A stretch of DNA of 48,585 nt from the NCBI GenBank assembly GCA_019634615.1, contig JAHCAZ010000026.1, positions 1-48,585 of the forward strand, read 5' to 3'. Origin of the DNA: Opitutaceae bacterium (GTDB taxonomy: Bacteria; Verrucomicrobiota; Verrucomicrobiia; Opitutales; Opitutaceae). The position numbers and the translations under genes were made by a program. Below, piece by piece: positions 18,147 to 26,494 of this stretch (the stretch's first letter is position 1; each line of letters starts with the position of its first letter). The notes beneath the pieces are model-generated. The model saw nothing but the letters and a program-made list of their open reading frames with translations, ran no database searches and was not told where the DNA came from.

Positions 18147-19454
18147 ATGCACACTGTCGCCGGTATGCTCAAACGCTTTCTCACGGTCGTGGCGGGGACG
18201 ACGCTCGGCCTCCTGCTGGCCGCCGGCGCCCTCCGGCTGTCGCTGGCCTGGGGGTGGTGGCCCAACCGTGACCTCGACCGCGCCAGCGACGCCGTGCGCG
18301 ACGTGATGAAGCTGGTGCGCGAGGAGTACGTGGATCCCAAGCTGGCCGATTACCCGCGCCTCGCCCGCGAGGCCATGCACGGGATGGTCGAGACGCTCGA
18401 TCCGCACTCGGAGTTCCTGGAGCAGTCCGACCTGGCCCGCTTCGAGGAGGAACTCGACGGCGAGTTCGGCGGCGTGGGCATCCAGGTCGAGGCCCGCAAC
18501 GACCGCGTGATCGTCATCGCGCCCATGGCCGGCACGCCGGCCGAGCGGGCCGGCATCCTGCGGGGCGACGAGATCGCGGCGGTCGACGGCCAGGAATTGC
18601 GTGCCAGCCAGGGCATGGACGCGGTCGTGGACCGGCTGCGGGGCAAGCCCGGCTCGTCGGTGCGCCTCGGCGTCTTCCGGCCCGGCACGCAGAAGCAGCA
18701 CGAGTTCACCCTCGTCCGCGAGCTGATCAAGCAGCAGAGCGTCCGCGAGGTCAGCGTCCTCGAGGGCCGCATCGGCTACATCCAGCTGGCGGACTTCTCC
18801 GCCCAGACGGGCGAGGAGTTCCGCGCCGCGCTCGACCGCGTGCTCCGCGAGGGCGTCGACAGCCTGATCCTCGACCTGCGCAACAACCCGGGCGGCCTGC
18901 TCGAGGCCGCGGTCGAGGTGGCCGAGCCGTTCTTCCGCACCAACGAGCTCATCGTCTATACCCAGGGCAACGCGGCCGACCGCCGCGAGGAGTTCCGCGG
19001 GGTGCTCGACGGCGACCCGGTCTCGCTGCCGCTCGTGGTGCTGATCAACGCCGGCACGGCCAGCGCGGCCGAGGTGGTGACCGGGGCGCTCAAGGACACG
19101 GGCCGCGCCGTCATCGTGGGCGAGCGGTCCTTCGGCAAGGGCTCGGTGCAGTCGCTCTTCAAGCTGCGCAACGGCGAGGGCGTGCGCCTGACCACCGCCC
19201 GCTACTACACACCGGGCGGCACCAGCATCCACGAGAAGGGCATCACCCCGCAGATCGAGGTCGTGATGTCGCCCGAGGAGGACCACCGCCTGCGCCTGCA
19301 GCGCAACCGGCGCGATGTCACCGATCCCAAGGAATTCAACGAGCGCTTCGGCTTCGCCCCGATCGAGGACCGGCAACTCCAGGCCGGGCTCGACGTGCTG
19401 CGCGCGGACGAGGTGCTCGACCGGCGCGCGGGCGCCGTGCCGGCTGCACCATGA
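18147..19454 (+). CDS. ctpA: Carboxy-terminal processing protease, S41 family
   Basis: The 435-residue protease has a signal anchor (about residues 8-30) and a PDZ domain (about 95-175, GEFGGVGIQVEARND then ILRGDEIAAVDGQEL). The S41 catalytic domain has Ser in NAGTASAAEVVTGAL and Lys in ERSFGKGSVQSLF. It cleaves exported proteins from their C-terminal end in the periplasm. I used the ATG at 18147; the ATG at 18165 (MLKRFLTVV) is equally consistent with a signal anchor. Its stop overlaps the tsaD start by four bases. Confidence 0.9.
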   Translation: MHTVAGMLKRFLTVVAGTTLGLLLAAGALRLSLAWGWWPNRDLDRASDAVRDVMKLVREEYVDPKLADYPRLAREAMHGMVETLDPHSEFLEQSDLARFEEELDGEFGGVGIQVEARNDRVIVIAPMAGTPAERAGILRGDEIAAVDGQELRASQGMDAVVDRLRGKPGSSVRLGVFRPGTQKQHEFTLVRELIKQQSVREVSVLEGRIGYIQLADFSAQTGEEFRAALDRVLREGVDSLILDLRNNPGGLLEAAVEVAEPFFRTNELIVYTQGNAADRREEFRGVLDGDPVSLPLVVLINAGTASAAEVVTGALKDTGRAVIVGERSFGKGSVQSLFKLRNGEGVRLTTARYYTPGGTSIHEKGITPQIEVVMSPEEDHRLRLQRNRRDVTDPKEFNERFGFAPIEDRQLQAGLDVLRADEVLDRRAGAVPAAP

Positions 19455-20500
19455 TCCTCGCCCTCGAGAGTTCGTGCGACGAGACGGCGGTGGCGCTGTT
19501 CGACCCGGCCCGCGGCCTCGTCGGCGAATGGCTGCACACGCAGATCGCGCTGCACGAGCGGCACGGCGGCGTGGTCCCGGACCTTGCGACGCGGGAGCAC
19601 GTGCGGCATTTCGGCCCGCTGCTCGAGCGGGCCCGGGCCGAGGCCGGGTTCGCCGGGGTCACCGAGGTGGCCGTGACCAACGGCCCCGGCCTGGCCGCGT
19701 GCCTGGCCATCGGCGTGGCGGCGGCGAAGGCCCTGGCGCTGGCCCGGCGCGTGCCGGTGGCGGGGGTCAACCACCTGCGGGCGCATGTATGGTCGCCTTT
19801 CATCGCCCTGCATGGCGAAGCGCCCGCAGACTTCGACCGCCGGCTGGATGCGCTGCTGCCGCACCTCGCGCTCGTCGTCTCGGGCGGGAACACGCTGCTG
19901 TGCGTCCTCGGCCGCGACCGGGGGATCCGGCTCCTGTCATCGACCCGCGACGATGCGGCGGGCGAGGCGTTGGACAAGGGCGCCAAGCTGCTCGGCCTCG
20001 GCTATCCGGGCGGGCCGCAGGTGGAGAAGCTGGCGCTGGCCGGCCGGGCCGAGGCCTTCGCCTTCCCGCGCGGCATCGGCCGCCGCGATGAGCTCGATTT
20101 CAGCTTCTCGGGCCTCAAGACGAACCTGCGCTACACGATCGAGAAACTCACGCCGGACGAGGTGACGGCGCGCCGCCCCGACCTCTGCGCCAGCTACCAG
20201 GAGGCCGTGCTCGATGCGCTGGTGCGCAAGGCGCGCGCCGCGCTCGGGACGCGGAGTTTTGCGAGCGTCGGGCTCTCCGGCGGCGTGGCGAACAATCGCC
20301 GGCTGCGGGCGCTGCTCGGGTCGCTGGCCGGCGAGCGCCGCCTGCCGTTCCTCGCGGCCGAGCCGCGGCACACCGGCGACAATGCCGGCATGATCGCCTT
20401 CGCCGCCTGGTGCGACCGCACCGGCGTGGACCGGGCCGCGGGGTGGGGGCTCGGGGTGAACCCGAGCCTGGCGGTGGACGCGGAACCGGCCGCCGGGTAG
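19451..20500 (+). CDS. tsaD: tRNA N6-threonylcarbamoyladenosine synthase subunit TsaD (variant motifs)
   Basis: The 349-residue ASKHA-fold protein transfers the threonylcarbamoyl group to A37 of ANN-decoding tRNAs together with TsaB and TsaE. The start (MILALESSCDETAVALFD), NGPGLAACLAIGVAAAKALA, DDAAGEALDKGAKLLGLGYPGGP and the late GDNAGMIAFAAW all fit. Two signature positions differ from the common family form. The metal motif HLEGH reads HLRAH, with both His kept and Glu changed to Arg. SGGHT reads SGGNT. It is translationally coupled to ctpA. No second tsaD copy is in the window. Confidence 0.92.
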   Translation: MILALESSCDETAVALFDPARGLVGEWLHTQIALHERHGGVVPDLATREHVRHFGPLLERARAEAGFAGVTEVAVTNGPGLAACLAIGVAAAKALALARRVPVAGVNHLRAHVWSPFIALHGEAPADFDRRLDALLPHLALVVSGGNTLLCVLGRDRGIRLLSSTRDDAAGEALDKGAKLLGLGYPGGPQVEKLALAGRAEAFAFPRGIGRRDELDFSFSGLKTNLRYTIEKLTPDEVTARRPDLCASYQEAVLDALVRKARAALGTRSFASVGLSGGVANNRRLRALLGSLAGERRLPFLAAEPRHTGDNAGMIAFAAWCDRTGVDRAAGWGLGVNPSLAVDAEPAAG

Positions 20501-20546
20501 CGCATGCTTCCCGGCGGGCGCCGCCCACTTCAGGCCTTCCGGCGCA

Positions 20547-22025
20547 TCATTTGGCGTAATCCCGGCGGAGGTTGCTCGGCAGGATGCCCAGCTCCTCGCG
20601 GTACTTGGCGACCGTGCGGCGGGCGATGTTGAGGCCCTTTTCCTGCAGCTTGGCGACGAGTTCCTGATCGCTCAGCGGGTGCGAGCGGTCCTCGAGCGCG
20701 ATCAGGTCGGCGATCATCTCCTTCACGCTGGTATTGGAGACCGCGTCGCCGCTGTCGGCCTGGTAGCCGGTCGTGAAGAAATACTTCAGCTCGAACACGC
20801 CGTGCGGCGTCTTGATGTACTTGTTGGCCAGTGCGCGGCTCACGGTGGTCTCGTGCACGCCCACGACCGCGGCGATCTGCGTCATGGTGAGCGGCTTCAG
20901 CTGGGAGACGCCGTGCTCGAAGAAGTCATGCTGCGCCTTGAGGATCTCGCGCGTGATGCGCTCGATCGTGCGCTGGCGCTGCTCGATGGAGTCGATGAGG
21001 AACTTGCCGGAGCGGATGCGCTCGCGGAGGTAGTCGCGCTCGGCCTTGGAGAGGGTGCCGCGCGCGATCATGTCCCGGTAGGTGCCGGAGATGCGGAGGC
21101 GCGGGATGTAGTCGCTGTTGAGCGTGATCTTCCACTGGTCGCCATCCTTCTCGACGGTGACGTCGGGCTCGACGACGCGGTTGCTGTCCTCGGCGAAACG
21201 CCGGCCCGGGGCGGGGTCGAGTTTGCCGATCTCCTCGACCGCGGCCTGGATGTCATCGGGGCTGACCGCGAGCTTGCGGGACAGCTCGGGGATGCGGCGC
21301 CGGGCGAGGAGCTCGAAATGATCGCGCACGATGCGGGCGGCGAGGGACGTGCCGCGGCCGCGGCCGGCGAGCTGGATCAGGAGGCACTCGGCAAGGTTCA
21401 GGCTGCCGATGCCCGGGGGATCGAAGGTCTTGAGGACAACGTGGGCCTGCTGCATGGCCTCCAGCGGGAGCCGGGCCTGCAGGGCCGCGTCGGCCAGCGA
21501 CTGGGTGATGAAGCCCCGGTCATCGAGGCTGCCGATGAGGTAATGGACGGCCTCGCGCACCTCCGGCGTGAGATCGGCGAGGTCGGCCTGCTGCATCAGG
21601 TGCTCCTGCAGCGACGGGGCCGCGACAAGCGAGTCGAGGAAGTGCTGGCGCCTTTCCTCGGCCTCGGGCGAGTGCGTCTGCTGGCTGCCCGAGCTGGCCA
21701 GCTGGTCGCGCCAGTCGTCGTCGATCTTGCCCAAAATCTCGAACTCCTTCGAGAAATCCATCTCCTCCCTGGTCTCGTCCTTGGCCGCGGTGTCGTCCGG
21801 GATCTCCGGGTTGTCCTCGTCCGCGGCCTCGGGCTTGTCGGCTTCCTTGGTCTCCGGCGGCGCCTCCTCGAGTGTCGGGTTGTTCTGCAACTCCTCCTGG
21901 ATCACCGAGCGCAGGTCGAGGGCCGCGACCTGCAGGATCTTCAGGGACTGCCGCAGCTGGGGCGCGAGAACGAGGGATTGCGTCTGGCGCTGGCGGAGAT
22001 CTTGGCTAAATCCGGGCCCGCTCAT
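20547..22025 (-). CDS. rpoN: RNA polymerase sigma-54 factor
   Basis: The 492-residue sigma factor has a Gln/Leu-rich region I (QSLVLAPQLRQSLKILQVAA, residues 16-35) and a long acidic region II (about 50-120). The core-binding domain follows, then a helix-turn-helix (TQIAAVVGVHETTVSRALAN) and the RpoN box ARRTVAKYREELGI near the C-terminus. It recognises -24/-12 promoters and needs an AAA+ activator, none of which is encoded in this window. It lies 24 bases downstream of the Ser/Thr kinase gene on the same strand, so the two are probably co-transcribed. Confidence 0.95.
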   Translation of the reverse strand: MSGPGFSQDLRQRQTQSLVLAPQLRQSLKILQVAALDLRSVIQEELQNNPTLEEAPPETKEADKPEAADEDNPEIPDDTAAKDETREEMDFSKEFEILGKIDDDWRDQLASSGSQQTHSPEAEERRQHFLDSLVAAPSLQEHLMQQADLADLTPEVREAVHYLIGSLDDRGFITQSLADAALQARLPLEAMQQAHVVLKTFDPPGIGSLNLAECLLIQLAGRGRGTSLAARIVRDHFELLARRRIPELSRKLAVSPDDIQAAVEEIGKLDPAPGRRFAEDSNRVVEPDVTVEKDGDQWKITLNSDYIPRLRISGTYRDMIARGTLSKAERDYLRERIRSGKFLIDSIEQRQRTIERITREILKAQHDFFEHGVSQLKPLTMTQIAAVVGVHETTVSRALANKYIKTPHGVFELKYFFTTGYQADSGDAVSNTSVKEMIADLIALEDRSHPLSDQELVAKLQEKGLNIARRTVAKYREELGILPSNLRRDYAK

Positions 22026-22049
22026 GTACTTGGAAAGGGGTAGGGCGGG

Positions 22050-23039
22050 TCATCGGGGTGTGCTGGGGTTGCTGGGCCGGAAGGGGGCGGACGACGGGGT
22101 CGGGTCGCGCACGCCGAAAAGCTCCTTGATGTAGACGCCGAGCTTCTCGTTGGTGGGACCGTAGCGGTCGCTGTAAAGGTAGAGTTCGAGGTCGGTCATC
22201 ATCTCCGCGGCGCTCTGGTAGCGCTTGGCGCGGTCGCGCTGCAGCGCCTTCTGGATGATGGCCTCGAGCTTCGGGTCGATCTCCGGCCGCAGCGAGGCGA
22301 ACTGCGGGATGGGCATGCTGAGGATGTTCCGGCGCGACTCGGCCCGGTCCATCGCCCGGAAGACATTCCGGCCGAGGAGCAGCTCGGTGAGCACGATGCC
22401 GAGCGGGAAAAGGTCGGCCCGGGCGTCCGTCACGGCGTAGCTGGCCTGCTCGGGGGAAAGGTACTCGTCCTTGCCCGCAATCACCTTGCCCTCCTCGTTG
22501 TACATCAGGTCGAGGGCCTTCGCGATGCCGAAGTCGGTGAGCTTCACGTCGCCCTCGTAGGCCATCATCACGTTCTTCGGGCCGATGTCCCGGTGGACGA
22601 TGTTGAGGTGCCGGCCCTCGCGGTCGCACTTGTCGTGGGCGTAGGTCAGGCCGCGGGCGATGCGGGAGATGATGAAGGCGGCGAGGTCGACGGGGATCTG
22701 CTTGCCGGTCGCGCGGTGCTTCTCGAGGAACTGCTCGAGGTTCACGCCGCGGACGAACTCCATCACCATGAAATACTGCCCGCCCACCTGACCCAGGTGG
22801 TAGGTCTGGACGATGTTGGTGTGGATCAGGTCGGCCACCAGCCGGGCCTCGCCGATGAAGTTCTTCTGGAATTCCTGGATGGCCGAGTACTCCTCGCGAA
22901 TGAGTTTGACGGCGACGACCTTGCGGAAATTGCCCGCCCCGTGCTGCGCGGCCTCGTAGACCACGCCCATGCCGCCGTCGGCGATCTTGCGGACCATCTC
23001 GTAGTTAATCTCGGCGAAGATCTGTTTGGGGCTGGCCAC
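22050..23039 (-). CDS. Serine/threonine protein kinase (PknB-like), soluble
   Basis: The 329-residue protein is a single Hanks-type kinase domain. It has the glycine loop [16 protein letters not shown] (catalytic Lys), the [10 protein letters not shown] catalytic loop, DFG in [10 protein letters not shown], and DEYLSPEQA in place of the common GTxxYMSPEQ. A 35-residue Pro/Ser-rich tail follows ([17 protein letters not shown]). There is no membrane segment or sensor domain. The start is a GTG at 23039; no earlier ATG gives a better N-terminus. It lies directly upstream of rpoN, which raises the question whether sigma-54 or its activators are substrates; this is inference. Confidence 0.88.
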   Translation of the reverse strand: MASPKQIFAEINYEMVRKIADGGMGVVYEAAQHGAGNFRKVVAVKLIREEYSAIQEFQKNFIGEARLVADLIHTNIVQTYHLGQVGGQYFMVMEFVRGVNLEQFLEKHRATGKQIPVDLAAFIISRIARGLTYAHDKCDREGRHLNIVHRDIGPKNVMMAYEGDVKLTDFGIAKALDLMYNEEGKVIAGKDEYLSPEQASYAVTDARADLFPLGIVLTELLLGRNVFRAMDRAESRRNILSMPIPQFASLRPEIDPKLEAIIQKALQRDRAKRYQSAAEMMTDLELYLYSDRYGPTNEKLGVYIKELFGVRDPTPSSAPFRPSNPSTPR

Positions 23040-23125
23040 GACCCCAGCAAAGGTTCCTCAACCGGAGGTGGCAAGAAATGAAATCCATTTCGGCCCGATT
23101 CATGCTGTACGATAGCGGTCGCCGT

Positions 23126-23153
23126 TTGACAGGCCGGGGTCGGCACCTACCGT
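23126..23153 (+). promoter_or_regulatory. Possible promoter of erpA with a very short leader
   Basis: A perfect -35 TTGACA (23126-23131) is followed after 16 bases by TACCGT (23148-23153), a weak match to a -10. Transcription would start within a base or two of the erpA ATG at 23161, giving a nearly leaderless mRNA. The -10 is poor, so this is tentative. Confidence 0.3.
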
Positions 23154-23160
23154 CCGCCGC

Positions 23161-23478
23161 ATGATCACACTGACTCCCCGTGCCGCCGACCGCGTCCGCG
23201 CCATGCTCGCCGAGGCGGGCACGCCCGACCGCCATCTCCGCGTCTTCGTCGAGTCGGGTGGCTGCTCGGGTTTCCAGTACGGCATGTCGTTCGACGAGCC
23301 GAAGGCGGATGACGCGAGCATCGTGAGCGAGGGGATCAAGATCGTGCTCGATCCCTCGAGCCAGGCCTACCTTTCAGGCAGCCAGGTGGATTTCGACGAC
23401 GGCCTCCACGGGAAGGGATTCGAGATCAAGAACCCCAACGCCCAGAGCACCTGCGGGTGCGGAAAATCGTTCAGCTGA
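23161..23478 (+). CDS. erpA: A-type iron-sulfur cluster carrier (ErpA/HesB family)
   Basis: The 105-residue protein carries the three conserved Cys of A-type scaffolds: one in SGGCSGFQY and two in TCGCGKSF at the C-terminus. These proteins hold Fe-S clusters and hand them to target enzymes. No isc or suf genes are next to it. It is convergent with ubiE, with six bases between the stops. IscA, SufA and ErpA are hard to separate by eye; ErpA is the default for a lone gene. Confidence 0.88.
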   Translation: MITLTPRAADRVRAMLAEAGTPDRHLRVFVESGGCSGFQYGMSFDEPKADDASIVSEGIKIVLDPSSQAYLSGSQVDFDDGLHGKGFEIKNPNAQSTCGCGKSFS

Positions 23479-23484
23479 GCCCGC

Positions 23485-24186
23485 CTATTTCACGGCCGTG
23501 TGCAGGGCCACAATGCCGAAGGTCCAGCCCTCGGCCTGCACCGCGCTGAAGCCGGCGGCGAGGAACTCCGCCCCCAGGGCATCGCGGCCGGGAAAGGCCT
23601 CGATGGTCTCGTTCAGGTATTCGTAGGCGGCGCGATCCCCCGTCAGTATGCCGGCAAACCACGGCAGGATGTTGCGGAGGTAAAAGAGGTAGATCGGGCG
23701 AAACCAGCGGTCGGACTGCGAGAATTCGAGCACATACACCCGGCCACCCGGGCGCAGCACCCGGTGCATTTCGCGAAGGGACCGGTGCCGGTCGCCCATG
23801 TTGCGGAGGCCAAAGGAGATCGTCACCGCGTCGAACGCGGCGTCGGGCAGGGGAAGGGCCAGGCCGTCGCCGGGCGCGAAACGAATGTTCGCGTATCGCC
23901 GGCCGGAGGCGGCGGCCTGCTTGCGGATGGCCTCGTCCAACATCGGCTGACAGAAGTCCATGCCGACTATCTCCTTGGCCTCAGGTACATTGCGCGAGAT
24001 GGCGAACGCCACGTCGCCGCTGCCCGTGGCCAGGTCCAGGACGGTCTGCGGGGCCTGCTGCCGGAGGCGTTTCACCAGCCGCCACCGCCAGGAGAGGTCC
24101 ATCCCCAGGCTGAGCATGCGATTCGCGAGGTCGTAGCGCCGGGCGATGCGCGCGAACATGGAATTTACGGCAGTGGGCTCGGGCAT
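23485..24186 (-). CDS. ubiE: Demethylmenaquinone/ubiquinone methyltransferase
   Basis: The 233-residue class I methyltransferase performs the last methylation of menaquinone (MenG) or the C-methylation of ubiquinone precursors. It has the N-terminal FARIARRYDLANRMLSLG and SAM motif VLDLATGSGDVAFAI. The family signatures are VTISFGLRNMGDRHRSLREM and GGRVYVLEFSQ. With ACIII in the same window, menaquinol is the more likely product, so menG may be the better name. Confidence 0.92.
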   Translation of the reverse strand: MPEPTAVNSMFARIARRYDLANRMLSLGMDLSWRWRLVKRLRQQAPQTVLDLATGSGDVAFAISRNVPEAKEIVGMDFCQPMLDEAIRKQAAASGRRYANIRFAPGDGLALPLPDAAFDAVTISFGLRNMGDRHRSLREMHRVLRPGGRVYVLEFSQSDRWFRPIYLFYLRNILPWFAGILTGDRAAYEYLNETIEAFPGRDALGAEFLAAGFSAVQAEGWTFGIVALHTAVK

Positions 24187-24243
24187 GACGGAAGAATTAT
24201 CACGGTGTTTACTCTTTATTCTGTGACAAAGCAGTCATATTTA

Positions 24244-24272
24244 TTGACGCAATCGCAGAACTGAAAATAATT
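24244..24272 (+). promoter_or_regulatory. Promoter upstream of the HU-family gene
   Basis: TTGACG (24244-24249) is spaced 16 bases from AATAAT (24266-24271), or 17 from ATAATT. It lies in the most AT-rich stretch of the window (24190-24275), as expected for a strong housekeeping promoter. The leader to the ATG at 24314 is about 35 bases and contains AAAGGAA shortly before the start. Confidence 0.6.
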
Positions 24273-24313
24273 TAGCGCATCACCCCCAAGTTTTCAGCGA
24301 GAAAGGAATCCAT

Positions 24314-24652
24314 ATGTCCAATAATCTGACGAAGCGCGAAATCGTCTTGGAAATCTACAACAAGACGGGTTTTCCCCAAAAGCAGGTCGTTGATACGGTC
24401 CAAATGACGCTCGACATCATCCAGAAAGCGTTGGCAGACGGGCGCAATGTCGAGCTGCGCAACTTCGGCGTGCTCGAGGTGCAGGTGCGCAAGTCACGCA
24501 TTGGGCGCAATCCGAACAAGCCCGAGGCGGAGGTCGTCATCCCGCAGCGCGCGGTGGTCAAGTTCAAGTCCGGCAAGATCCTCAAACAGCAGCTCAAGAA
24601 GATCGACCTGGCGAAGCTGCAGGCCCAGCCGCCGGCGCCGCCGACCGCCTGA
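24314..24652 (+). CDS. HU/IHF-family DNA-binding protein
   Basis: The 112-residue basic protein has the full HU/IHF fold: N-terminal helices (LTKREIVLEIYNKTGFPQKQ), ELRNFGVLEVQVRKSRIGRNP at the start of the DNA-binding arms, and VVKFKSGKILKQQL at the end. It has a Lys-rich extension and a Pro/Ala tail (LQAQPPAPPTA) beyond the usual 90-95 residues. The phrase RIGRNP with a conserved Pro is the part that kinks DNA. A good promoter and Shine-Dalgarno sequence precede it and a terminator follows, so it is transcribed alone. Confidence 0.92.
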   Translation: MSNNLTKREIVLEIYNKTGFPQKQVVDTVQMTLDIIQKALADGRNVELRNFGVLEVQVRKSRIGRNPNKPEAEVVIPQRAVVKFKSGKILKQQLKKIDLAKLQAQPPAPPTA

Positions 24653-24678
24653 TCCCCCTCAGGCCGAGCAGGTTTTCG

Positions 24679-24706
24679 AGGCCGGGCGACCATGCCCGGC
24701 CTTTTT
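24679..24706 (+). terminator. Rho-independent terminator after the HU-family gene
   Basis: A perfect 9-base stem AGGCCGGGC / GCCCGGCCT with loop GACCAT is followed by T5. It lies between the HU-family gene and hisS. Confidence 0.92.
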
Positions 24707-24761
24707 GCTGCGCAAATTTTGAGTCGCCCCGCGCGGGTGCGCACCGCAAGTTTTTGCCCTT

Positions 24762-26072
24762 ATGGCCACGTTCCAGACCCTGCCCGGTTTCCGCGAGTTC
24801 TATCCCGAGGACCTTGCGCGCCGCAATCATGTCTTCCGCCTCTGGCGGCAGACGGCGGTGAACTTCGGCTTCGCCGAATACGACGCGCCGGTGCTCGAGC
24901 CGCTGGAGCTCTACAAGGCCAAGTCGGGCGAGGAGATCGAGGCCCAGCTGTTCAGCTTCACCGACAAGGGCGGCCGCGACGTGGCGCTCCGCCCCGAGAT
25001 GACCCCCACGGTCTGCCGCCTCGTCGGCGCCAAGGCCAACGCCCTCAAGCGACCCATCAAGTGGTTCAGCATCGCCGAGTTCTACCGCTACGAGCGCATG
25101 CAGAAGGGGCGGGGACGCTGCTTCAACCAGTTCAACGCCGACATCTTCGGCGAACCCGGACCCGAGGCCGAGATCGAGTTGATCGCGCTGCTGGTGCAGT
25201 GCCTGTGCGCCTTCGGTCTCACCGAGCAGGATTTCTACGTTCGCCTCAGCGACCGCAACCTCTGGTTCTACTACCTCGAGGCCCTGGGCCTGGATGATGC
25301 GCGCATCCGCGCCGTGCTCGGCGCCGTGGACCGTTACGAGAAGTACGGGGACGACGCCTTCAAAGGCTACACCGAGCAGTTCGGCGCCCTCGATCCCGCG
25401 CTGAAGGAAAAGATCCTCGCCTTCCTGCAGATCAAGTCGCTCGCCGCCCTCGAGCAGACGCTCGCGAACCTCGGCGGCAAGCCGGCTGAGCGTCTGGCCG
25501 ACTGGCGCAAGGTGATGGGCGGCCTCGAGGCCATGGGCCTCACCCGTTTCGTCACGGTCGACCTCGGGGTGGTGCGCGGCCTGGCCTACTACACGGGCTT
25601 CGTCTTCGAGGCCTTCGATCGCAAGGGCGAGCTCCGCGCCCTCGCGGGTGGCGGACGCTACGACGATCTCGTGCAGAAACTCGGCGGCCCCGCGCTGCCG
25701 GCCGTCGGCTTCGCCATTGGCGACATGACCTTTTCGCTCCTGCTCGAGCAGCGCGGCCTCATGCCGACGTTTGTCTCGGCCCCCGATGTGTATTGCGTCA
25801 TCGGCGGCGAGGCGGCGCGCCGCACGGCCTTCGCTGACATCCAGGCGCTCCGCGCCAGCGGCCGGCGCGTCGAGTATCCGCTCAAGGAGGTCGCCTTCGG
25901 CAAGCAGTTCAAGCAGGCGGCCGATTCCGGCGCGCGGATTGCGCTCATCTACGGCGACGACGAGGTGGCCAAGGGTGTGGTGAAGATCCGCGACCTGCGC
26001 GACCGCTCCGAACATGAGGTACGCGCCGGCGACCTGTTCACGGTCGTGCGCGATTTCTTCGCGGCAGATTGA
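24762..26072 (+). CDS. hisS: Histidyl-tRNA synthetase
   Basis: The 436-residue class II synthetase charges tRNA-His. It has RDVALRPEMTP where most bacteria have LRPEGT, motif 2 RYERMQKGRGRCFNQFNADIF, the histidine-specific GLAYYTGFVFE and AGGGRYDDL, and a C-terminal anticodon-binding domain from about residue 340. The position matching Glu131 of E. coli appears to be Asp. The LRPEMTP form is, to my knowledge, shared by a set of PVC-group HisRS proteins. Confidence 0.94.
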   Translation: MATFQTLPGFREFYPEDLARRNHVFRLWRQTAVNFGFAEYDAPVLEPLELYKAKSGEEIEAQLFSFTDKGGRDVALRPEMTPTVCRLVGAKANALKRPIKWFSIAEFYRYERMQKGRGRCFNQFNADIFGEPGPEAEIELIALLVQCLCAFGLTEQDFYVRLSDRNLWFYYLEALGLDDARIRAVLGAVDRYEKYGDDAFKGYTEQFGALDPALKEKILAFLQIKSLAALEQTLANLGGKPAERLADWRKVMGGLEAMGLTRFVTVDLGVVRGLAYYTGFVFEAFDRKGELRALAGGGRYDDLVQKLGGPALPAVGFAIGDMTFSLLLEQRGLMPTFVSAPDVYCVIGGEAARRTAFADIQALRASGRRVEYPLKEVAFGKQFKQAADSGARIALIYGDDEVAKGVVKIRDLRDRSEHEVRAGDLFTVVRDFFAAD

Positions 26073-26078
26073 ACGCGC

Positions 26079-26492
26079 CTACCCCTTAAGGTTCCGCGGC
26101 CCAAACGCGGCGGGCAACAGCCGGTCGAGCGTCGTCTCGATCCGGTTCTTTCCGTCGCAGACGCTGATGACCAGCGCCTCCGGGCCGAATTCGTTGATCA
26201 CCTGGCGGCACGCACCGCAGGGCGAGGTTGCCGCGCGCGTCGGCGTGTACACCGCCACGGCGCGCACCGTGCGCTCGCCCGCGGCGACCGCGGTGAAGAT
26301 GGCGGTGCGCTCGGCGCAGTTGCAGAGGCCGTAGCTGGCGTTCTCGACGTTGGTGCCGGTGTAGACCTTGCCGGAACCGGTGAGGATCGCGGCGCCGACG
26401 CGGAATTTCGAGTACGGCGAATACGAGGCCTTGGCCGCCTGGCGGGCGGCCTTTTCGAGGCGGCGGACGACGGTCGGGGTGGGGCGGGGCAT
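26079..26492 (-). CDS. cdd: Cytidine deaminase
   Basis: The 137-residue homotetrameric-type enzyme deaminates cytidine and deoxycytidine to uridine forms. The zinc site is visible as NCAERTAIF (Cys and catalytic Glu) and SPCGACRQVI (two Cys), and the substrate loop as FRVGAAI and NVENASYG. It ends six bases from the convergent hisS stop and begins two bases after kbl ends on the same strand, so it is probably the last gene of the tdh-kbl-cdd transcript. Confidence 0.94.
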   Translation of the reverse strand: MPRPTPTVVRRLEKAARQAAKASYSPYSKFRVGAAILTGSGKVYTGTNVENASYGLCNCAERTAIFTAVAAGERTVRAVAVYTPTRAATSPCGACRQVINEFGPEALVISVCDGKNRIETTLDRLLPAAFGPRNLKG

Positions 26493-26494
26493 GC

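Noticed and set aside
23040..23125. Sigma-54 promoter upstream of the Ser/Thr kinase
   Set aside because: A TTGC is present on the minus strand, but the nearest GG is two bases out of register, so the -24/-12 spacing fails.
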